NCBI GenBank assembly: GCA_016209035.1
Contig: JACQWX010000061.1
Coordinates: 1-55,495, forward strand
Origin: Elusimicrobiota bacterium
GTDB lineage: Bacteria; Elusimicrobiota; Elusimicrobia; UBA1565; UBA9628
Length of the DNA: 55,495 nt
Direction of reading: 5' to 3'
Part shown: positions 50,324-55,495 of the stretch, piece after piece
Layout: each line of letters begins with the position of its first letter
Position numbering within the stretch: position 1 is the stretch's first letter
Notes under the pieces: generated by a model
Told to the model about the DNA's origin: nothing
Databases searched by the model: none
What the model saw: the letters and a program-made list of their open reading frames with translations, nothing else
Made by a program: the position numbers and the translations under genes

Positions 50324-50360
50324 CCGCGGCTATTCTACAAAGCTTGTGCCGAAAATCACA

Positions 50361-50389
50361 TTGACAAAGGCCGGATTTCAGTGTAGAAT
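50361..50389 (+). promoter_or_regulatory. strong sigma70-type promoter of the pilin gene
   Basis: Perfect TTGACA (50361-50366), a 17-bp spacer and TAGAAT (50384-50389). The start site would be near 50396, leaving an AU-rich leader of about 80 nt before the ribosome site. This is the best promoter in the window, fitting a highly expressed structural protein. Confidence 0.8.
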
Positions 50390-50476
50390 GAATATAGCTC
50401 TCAGGGACATGCCGGTATTGCTGATAAAGATTATTTACCCTGAATACATCATAACAGCAAAACAGGGGGTATGAAA

Positions 50477-50917
50477 ATGAGAGCAAAGAGTAAGAAGTTC
50501 GGTGCTTCGGGCTTCACGCTCATCGAGCTGATGATCGTGGTTGCCATCATAGGTATCCTGGCGGCTATCGCCATCCCGAAGTTCGCCGAGCTCATCAGGA
50601 AGTCGAACGAGGGCGCCTCGAAGGGTAACCTGGGTGCGATCCGCTCCGCGCTGAGCATCTACTACGGCGACATGGAGGGGACGTATCCGACCACGATGGC
50701 ATCCTTGACCGTGGCGGGCAAGTACCTGCCGACCATCCCCGTGGCGAAGGCTCCGAACTATCACTCCGACAGTTCGGTGACCGACGACGGCGAGACGGGC
50801 GCGCAGGACGCGGGCGGGTGGCACTACAACAACGTGTCGACGGACGGCAACTTCGGCGCGATATTGGTCAACTGCACCCACACGGACACCAAGGGGAGCT
50901 TCTGGACCGTCTACTAA
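50477..50917 (+). CDS. type IV major pilin-like protein
   Basis: A 146-residue prepilin. The leader [11 protein letters not shown] is cleaved before [22 protein letters not shown], with Glu at mature position 5. The globular part shows [16 protein letters not shown] and a C-terminal Tyr. ATG 50477 is preferred because the GGGGG ribosome site (50465-50469) lies 7 nt upstream; ATG 50471 would leave only one base. Mature length of about 134 residues is typical of small GspG/PilA-like pilins. A strong promoter lies upstream, a terminator follows, and prepilin peptidase is next. Confidence 0.93.
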   Translation: MRAKSKKFGASGFTLIELMIVVAIIGILAAIAIPKFAELIRKSNEGASKGNLGAIRSALSIYYGDMEGTYPTTMASLTVAGKYLPTIPVAKAPNYHSDSSVTDDGETGAQDAGGWHYNNVSTDGNFGAILVNCTHTDTKGSFWTVY

Positions 50918-50944
50918 GGCGGCAGGAAGCGTCCTCGTAAGGAA

Positions 50945-50981
50945 GGAAGGGAGGCTATCCGGAAGGGAGAGCCTCCCTTCC
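50945..50981 (+). terminator. hairpin after the pilin gene
   Basis: GGAAGGGAGGCT (50945-50956) pairs perfectly with AGCCTCCCTTCC (50970-50981) around a 13-nt loop. No T-run follows. It may limit read-through from the strongly expressed pilin into the peptidase gene. Confidence 0.65.
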
Positions 50982-50989
50982 CATTTGCC

Positions 50990-51775
50990 ATGGAAGCGAT
51001 GGCCGCTTTGGCGGGGCTGTGCCTGGGCAGCTTCATCAACGTGGTCATCCACAGGCTGCCCAAGGGACAGTCTTTGTGGGCGCCCGGGTCTCGGTGCCCG
51101 CGCTGCCGGCGCTCCGTCGCTTTCTACGACAACGTCCCGGTCCTGAGCTACCTCCTGCTGGCGGGCAGATGCAGGCATTGCAGGGGGAGGATCTCCCTGC
51201 GCTATCCTTTCGTGGAGGCCCTGACAGGGGCCCTGGCTTGGGGTCTGTGGCGCCGATGGGACGACCCGTTGTGGGCGGGCCTGACCATCGCGGCGGCCTG
51301 CGCGCTCGTGGCCGTGGCCTTCATCGACTGGGACACCTTCCTCATCCCGGACGAGATCTCGCTGGGCTTGCTGGCGGTGGGACTCCTGGCGGCTCCAGCC
51401 AATCCCTACTTCGCCAAGGCGCTGGGCAGCGGGGCCTGGTACGCCCGGATGCTCTACGCCTTGACCGGAGCGGCCACGGGCTTGGCCATCTGCTGGGTCA
51501 CGGCCTCGGTCGGCGAGAAACTCTTCAAGAGGGAAGCCCTCGGAGGGGGGGATGTCAAGCTCCTGGCCGCGGTCGGCGCCTGGACCGGGGCGCTGGGAGC
51601 CTTCGACTGCATGATGGTCGGGGCCTTCGCGGGGTCGGTCTACGGCTTGTCCAGGATGGCGCGAGGCGCCTTGAAGCGGTACGAGCCCATGCCTTTCGGC
51701 CCGTTCCTGAGCGCGGCCGCCATCTTCAATTTCTTCCGGCTTCTGCCCTTCGGCTTCCCCTTCGGCGCCTTCTAG
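50990..51775 (+). CDS. pilD: prepilin leader peptidase / N-methyltransferase
   Basis: A 261-residue polytopic A24 aspartic peptidase that cleaves and N-methylates prepilins. The N-terminal LAGLCLGSFINVVIHRLP is typical, and the two CXXC pairs of the methylase domain (CPRC, CRHC) are present. The catalytic Asp residues lie in FIDWDTFLIPD and GGGDVKLLAAVG. Length is standard. It ends 4 bp from the convergent glycosyltransferase gene. Confidence 0.95.
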   Translation: MEAMAALAGLCLGSFINVVIHRLPKGQSLWAPGSRCPRCRRSVAFYDNVPVLSYLLLAGRCRHCRGRISLRYPFVEALTGALAWGLWRRWDDPLWAGLTIAAACALVAVAFIDWDTFLIPDEISLGLLAVGLLAAPANPYFAKALGSGAWYARMLYALTGAATGLAICWVTASVGEKLFKREALGGGDVKLLAAVGAWTGALGAFDCMMVGAFAGSVYGLSRMARGALKRYEPMPFGPFLSAAAIFNFFRLLPFGFPFGAF

Positions 51776-51779
51776 TGTG

Positions 51780-53789
51780 TCAGTTGTCGACGCTCCAGAG
51801 GGTCAGCGCGCCTTCTTTGACGACGGGGGTCGCGCAGCAGCGCAGCACCTCGGCCATCGCTCCCATGACCCGCCGGTCGTAGTACCCTTCCCGCTGGGCG
51901 TACATGCCGATGCCTTCGTTGACGAGCACGTGCGTGGCGCCGAGCTGGGAGAGGCGGGAGCGGAGGTCCTCGGGCCCGAGACGCCGGTACTCGATGACCA
52001 TCTGGTTGAGCGGGTCTCCCCACTGATAGTCCGCGTCGAGGTAGTAGCCTCGGATCTCGCGGAAGAGAAGGACCCGCGACCCGGACGGGAGCCGGCTGGC
52101 GGCTCGGCGGAAGAAGGAGTAGTGGTCCAGGGACCTTTCGAGATAGACTTCGCGCGAGGGGCGGCCGGGGGCGATGAGGGAGCGCAGTCCCAGCACCGGG
52201 AAGAGCTCGTTGTTCTGCGTCAGAGCCAGGGGCGGGAAGAGCCCGAAGGCGAGCCCGAGGGCCGCGCCCCAGCGCGCCCACACCCCTCCCAAGGGCGCGC
52301 GGGGCGCTCGGCCTCCGGCCTCGACCGCGCCCCGTCCCGCCAACGCCCTTCCAGAGGGCGGCCGGGGCGCTCGGCCTCCGGCCTCGACCGCGCCCCAGCG
52401 CGGGAGCGTCCCTCCCTTGAGAAGCGCGTCCGCCGCCCACCCCGCGCAGAGCGCCAGCGCAGGGAAGACCGCCATGGAGAACCGCCACGCCTCAACCTGT
52501 CGGCAGATGACGAGGAAGTAGGCCAGGGAGACCGTCAAGAGGAAGCTCAGCTCCCTCGGAAGGCGGCCGCCTTGCAGGCGCGCCAGGACGGCTAGCCCGG
52601 CGAAGGGCAGGAGGAGGAACTGGGGGCCGTTGTGGAGGATGAGGCCCGCATCCCTCGGGAACGACCAGAAGGCGCTCCGTTCATAGGCGGCCACCATGTC
52701 CTTGGCGCTCCCGCCGAGCCAGGCGTCCAGGAAGGGCCAGAACGGGTCTCCCGTGGCCAGCCCGGTCTTGATGTACCATGGGACGCAGAGGATGCCGGCG
52801 CACAGCAGATAGAGCGCGGCGGCCTTGAGCCTCGGACCGGCCTTGCGGCCGGGCGCGGCCAGGGCTGCCCACGCGGCGAGAGAAGCGGTCAAGACCAGCC
52901 CGGTGAGCTTGCACGCGGCGGCAAGCCCTCCGAAAAGCCCGGCTAAGGCCAGCATTCGGAGGTCGTCCTCCTCGGCCCAGCGCCAGAGCCAAGCGGCGGA
53001 GAGGAAGAAGAACAAGGCTTGGCCGCCGTCGCTGTGCGCGGTCCCAGCCAGGCGGTTGACCACGGGCTGGGCCGCTAGGAGGGCCGAGGCCAGGAACGCC
53101 GCCCGAGCGCCCAGGCGCGGGCAGGCCCAGCGGTGGACGGCCAGGATCCAGGCCCCGCAGACCGCTGCGTGCAGAAGGCCCGCGGCGGTGTCGATGCCTA
53201 AAGCCAGCGGGACCGTGTAGAGAGTCTCCATGAGATGCGGCCAGTGGCTGTGGATCATCCATGGCACGTGCAGAATCTTGCCGGCCCTCAGATAGAGCTT
53301 GGGCAGGGCGAGGTGGTAGGCCAGGACGTCCCATTGCGTGGGCGGGGCCAGAGCCGACACGAGGACATGCCATGCCGTGAAAGCCAGCACGCCCAGGAGG
53401 ACGCCCTCCCGGAGCGGCGGAGCATGGGCCGGTCGAGACACGGGCAAAGCCCGGTTCGACTTGCGGCCCAGCAGTCCGAGGACCGCCAAGCACCCGGCCG
53501 CGGCCCCAAGACACCAGAAGACCCCGGCATCGAGCCCGATGATGAGTCCTGTCAACAGCAGCGTCGTGCCGGCCGCTCCGAGTCCCAGCCCTAACGCGGT
53601 GAACCAGTCGGCCTCCAGGCCCGCCCATCCCAGCAGGCGGCGTCCGGCGAGGGCGAGCGCGGCGACGGAGAATGCCGCGGCCAGGAGGGGCAGGAAGGCG
53701 TCTCCAAGGGCCGTCCAAGCCGAGCCCGCGCCGACGCATCCGGGGTGGCCGAAGACATAGCGCAGGACCCCGGTGTTGCGGCCGACCAC
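51780..53789 (-). CDS. GT39/ArnT-like membrane glycosyltransferase with palindromic-repeat insert
   Basis: A 669-residue polytopic protein of the dolichyl/undecaprenyl-phosphate-sugar-dependent GT-C type. It shows PPTQWDVLAYHLALPKLYLRAGK early, about eleven hydrophobic helices, and a soluble C-terminal domain (about 560-669, GSRVLLFREIRGYYLDADYQWGD). Residues about 465-510 (GAVEAGGRAPRPPSG then GAVEAGGRAPRAPLG) are encoded by two copies of the 33-bp palindromic repeat and lie between two hydrophobic helices. The GTG start at 53789 may be too late: an in-frame hydrophobic stretch (WAVPAAVFLSLV) precedes it without a standard start codon, just downstream of another repeat copy. Confidence 0.82.
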   Translation of the reverse strand: MVGRNTGVLRYVFGHPGCVGAGSAWTALGDAFLPLLAAAFSVAALALAGRRLLGWAGLEADWFTALGLGLGAAGTTLLLTGLIIGLDAGVFWCLGAAAGCLAVLGLLGRKSNRALPVSRPAHAPPLREGVLLGVLAFTAWHVLVSALAPPTQWDVLAYHLALPKLYLRAGKILHVPWMIHSHWPHLMETLYTVPLALGIDTAAGLLHAAVCGAWILAVHRWACPRLGARAAFLASALLAAQPVVNRLAGTAHSDGGQALFFFLSAAWLWRWAEEDDLRMLALAGLFGGLAAACKLTGLVLTASLAAWAALAAPGRKAGPRLKAAALYLLCAGILCVPWYIKTGLATGDPFWPFLDAWLGGSAKDMVAAYERSAFWSFPRDAGLILHNGPQFLLLPFAGLAVLARLQGGRLPRELSFLLTVSLAYFLVICRQVEAWRFSMAVFPALALCAGWAADALLKGGTLPRWGAVEAGGRAPRPPSGRALAGRGAVEAGGRAPRAPLGGVWARWGAALGLAFGLFPPLALTQNNELFPVLGLRSLIAPGRPSREVYLERSLDHYSFFRRAASRLPSGSRVLLFREIRGYYLDADYQWGDPLNQMVIEYRRLGPEDLRSRLSQLGATHVLVNEGIGMYAQREGYYDRRVMGAMAEVLRCCATPVVKEGALTLWSVDN
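52261..52334 (+). repeat. 74-bp repeat, copy A (contains 33-bp palindromic core 52301-52333)
   Basis: Identical at all 74 positions to 53889-53962. The 33-bp core is GC-only apart from a few A/T, is an imperfect palindrome (GGGGCGCTCGGCC facing GGCCTCGACCGCGCCCC), and has no stop codon in any of the six frames. Here it is translated within the GT39-like gene. Confidence 0.92.
52364..52396 (+). repeat. 33-bp palindromic repeat, copy C
   Basis: Identical to the core of copy A, 63 bp away and in the same orientation and frame. Its flanks (CCAGAGGGCG before, CAGCGCGGG after) are related but diverged. Confidence 0.9.
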
Positions 53790-53888
53790 GAGGCTGAGGA
53801 AGACCGCAGCCGGAACGGCCCAGCGTCCGGACCAGCTTGGAATCAGGCGTCGCGTGATACTGTAATGATATCAAACAATCGCGATGCG

Positions 53889-53962
53889 GCCGCGCCCCAG
53901 CGCGCCCACACCCCTCCCAAGGGCGCGCGGGGCGCTCGGCCTCCGGCCTCGACCGCGCCCCG
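53889..53962 (+). repeat. 74-bp repeat, copy B (intergenic)
   Basis: An exact duplicate of 52261-52334, lying between the GT22-like gene end (53971) and the GT39-like gene start; core at 53929-53961. Confidence 0.92.
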
Positions 53963-53970
53963 CCCCCGCC

Positions 53971-55335
53971 TCAACGGTCGCGGGAAGCCAGGAAGTCCTC
54001 GCAGCGGACGAGCTTGAAGGAGTAGATGCGCTTCCTCAAGGCCAGGGGCCAGGAGTCGGTCTTGAGCCAAGCCGGGGGGAAGGCGTCCTTCACGGGCCAG
54101 GGCTCAAGGACGAGTTCGTTCATGGAGCCGTCCGCGCTGGAAAGGAGCGCCAGCGCGCCTGGGTTCTTCGCGCATTCCCGGGAGAGGAACGAGGGAGGGC
54201 AGTAGCGCAAGGAGACCTGCGGCGGCATGGCGAAGGTGAAAGCGTCGCGCAAGGGGCAGTCCCCGGCTCGAGGCAGCGAGCGGTCGATGGCGACCGGCTC
54301 CTTGGGGCACCGCAGGGAGTCGCCGTCGCCCCGCCAGCGCATCTCGGCGAAGGGCTTGCCGAAGCTGGCGTACAAAGTAGGCCTCGTGAGCACCATGCTC
54401 CCCGGCGGGAGCTTCCATAGCGCGCGCTCGGCGCGGCTCGAGCCCTGGACCAGGCCGAACAGGGTGACCGCAACGAGGCAGGCGGCGTTGAGCAGGGCGA
54501 CGGCCTTCAGGTAGGAGGGAGAGAGGCCGAGGTACGGCAGCCAGCGCGACAGCCCGGTCGGCGCCGAGGACGCGGTCGGGGCCTCGAAGAGGCCGAGCAG
54601 CAGGGGCAAGGCGGCGGCGAAGCCCGGCGCGAGGAAGCGCATCTCCTTGTGCGGCACGGCGAGATGGGCGGCCAAAAAAAGCGCCAGCCCGCCGAAGAGG
54701 GCCGCGTACCAGGGGTTCTTGCGCAGCAGCACCGCGGCCCCGGCCAGCCAGACCCACGCCATGGGGTTGAGGGTGTAGCCGATGACGCCGGTCACATACC
54801 AGTGCCATGGCTGCCTGCCGAAGAGGCTCGCGCGGTCGCGCAGGATGTTCTCCCGGAAGTAGTTGAGCGGCGAGAGGGCGAAGCCGCCGTAGCCCCAAGC
54901 GTCGATCGCGGCTCCGGCGAGCAAGGCGGCCATGACGCCCGCGGCGAACCAGGCTAGGGGCCGCAGGACGCGGCGCTCCTGGGTCTGCCACATCCGCGCG
55001 GACAGGAGCGCGACGATGGCGAGCAGCGCGGGCTGGACCAGGAGGATGACGCGCTCGATCATCCGGTAGTCGTAGCCTGCCAGCCGCACCAAGGGAGCGG
55101 TCAGGGCGTAGTAGAACCCGGGCTGGAACCAAGGCCTCATGCGCAGCTCGAAGTCCCAAGGCATGTGGGCGGCCGGCTGGGCCCCCAACTTGAAGGCCAG
55201 GAAGGCTGAGATCTGCCCCCTTTCGTCGGGATGATGCGAGCCGACGATGTTGAGCGCCGTGAAGAGCGCCGCCAGGAGCCAGAGCCAAAGACCCCAGCCG
55301 GGCCTGCTCAAGAGCCAGCGCGCCGCGTTCTTCAC
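53971..55335 (-). CDS. GT22-like (Alg9/GPI mannosyltransferase-type) membrane protein
   Basis: About 454 residues, polytopic. Hallmarks of family GT22 are present: HPDERGQI in the first loop, DAWGYGGFALSPLNYFRENI, PWHWYVTGVIGYTLNP, and HKEMRFLAPGFAAALPLLLG (the HKEMRF motif). In eukaryotes the family transfers mannose from dolichol-phosphate-mannose; bacterial members probably use a lipid-linked sugar and act on the outer face of the inner membrane. I start it at GTG 55335 because upstream codons (CTA, TTA, AGA and a six-frame-like palindrome) look non-coding; ATG 55434 is the longer alternative. It is probably co-transcribed with the GT39-like gene downstream. Confidence 0.8.
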   Translation of the reverse strand: MKNAARWLLSRPGWGLWLWLLAALFTALNIVGSHHPDERGQISAFLAFKLGAQPAAHMPWDFELRMRPWFQPGFYYALTAPLVRLAGYDYRMIERVILLVQPALLAIVALLSARMWQTQERRVLRPLAWFAAGVMAALLAGAAIDAWGYGGFALSPLNYFRENILRDRASLFGRQPWHWYVTGVIGYTLNPMAWVWLAGAAVLLRKNPWYAALFGGLALFLAAHLAVPHKEMRFLAPGFAAALPLLLGLFEAPTASSAPTGLSRWLPYLGLSPSYLKAVALLNAACLVAVTLFGLVQGSSRAERALWKLPPGSMVLTRPTLYASFGKPFAEMRWRGDGDSLRCPKEPVAIDRSLPRAGDCPLRDAFTFAMPPQVSLRYCPPSFLSRECAKNPGALALLSSADGSMNELVLEPWPVKDAFPPAWLKTDSWPLALRKRIYSFKLVRCEDFLASRDR

Positions 55336-55495
55336 CGCCGATGCCGCTTGAGGGCTAGTGCTCCGACCGGCTCTTAATTGCGGCTTGGGCCGGTCGATTT
55401 TTAGGCGAGGCAAGGAGCGAGGAGGGAGCACCATGCCGCCGAGGTGTGACTCTGATGCGGCATGGTGTGACCGACGAGCGACGAAGCCGCAGCCC
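55336..55495. other. upstream region with palindromic, repeat-like DNA
   Basis: No convincing gene. It holds an 11-bp perfect stem (CACCATGCCGC at 55429-55439 with GCGGCATGGTG at 55457-55467), an AT-rich patch (TTAATTGCGG near 55372; GATTTTTAGG near 55397) and GCGAGG/GACGAGCGACG motifs that look like a dispersed intergenic element. A promoter for the GT22-like gene probably lies here. Confidence 0.45.

Overview
The window is GC-rich bacterial chromosomal DNA with tightly packed genes and many 1-11 bp stop/start overlaps (ATGA, GTGA, TGATG). The type IV pilin (FTLIELM plus a [20 protein letters not shown] body), the TPR-rich exported proteins, the GC bias and the mix of housekeeping genes suggest an Elusimicrobiota-like bacterium, but this is a judgement from family resemblance and not a placement. 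Ordinary diderm features are present: a lipoprotein, a heptosyltransferase-like GT9, a barrel-like outer-membrane protein and an MltA relic.

Layout. 0.2-2.5 kb: an OmpR-type regulator with a degenerate receiver, coupled to a long coiled-coil protein. 2.5-11.5 kb: speA, a shrunken HAD gene, era (opposite strand), a slipin, hemW, a CheY-like regulator and valS. 11.5-16.5 kb: a BON lipoprotein with a 28-aa membrane microprotein (minus strand), an RdgB-TPR fusion, murC and rsmA. 16.5-24.5 kb: a signalling cluster of FHA-adenylate/guanylate cyclase, exported TPR protein, and TPR-transmembrane-Ser/Thr kinase, followed by a frameshifted mltA and an unknown exported protein. 24.5-27.6 kb (minus): exported helical protein, receiver-histidine kinase and GT9. 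27.6-30.5 kb: efp, HAD phosphatase and subtilisin. 30.8-32.1 kb: two VapBC-like modules. 32.1-37.1 kb: DUF192, PilB ATPase, GAF-HD-GYP and a frameshifted acyl-CoA carboxylase beta subunit. 37.1-46.4 kb: a type I restriction-modification island (hsdM, rhuM-like, hsdS, XRE-ImmA, DUF4411, hsdR, S24 fragment). 46.5-55.5 kb: coaX, outer-membrane protein, smpB, tRNA-Leu(CAG), a TPR glycosyltransferase-like membrane protein, pilin, prepilin peptidase, a GT39-like and a GT22-like protein.

Three themes stand out. (1) Coding DNA carries many perfect short inverted repeats: five or more in hemW and a 19-bp stem with a 2-nt loop in valS. There is also a 33-bp GC-rich palindromic repeat, open in all six frames, found in four identical copies, three of them inside genes. 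(2) The restriction island is one end-overlapping transcription unit with RhuM and an XRE-ImmA/DUF4411 pair embedded between the hsd genes; its hsdR 3' end has been replaced by an out-of-frame S24 peptidase domain. (3) Several genes (HAD, mltA, acyl-CoA carboxylase beta, hsdR) look as if internal or terminal blocks were deleted, three of them out of frame, which points either to real decay or to a systematic assembly problem.

Many predicted promoters place the transcription start within a few bases of the start codon, suggesting frequent leaderless mRNAs. The most novel protein architectures are the RdgB-membrane-TPR fusion and the outside-in TPR-kinase next to its kinase-less paralogue and an FHA-cyclase.
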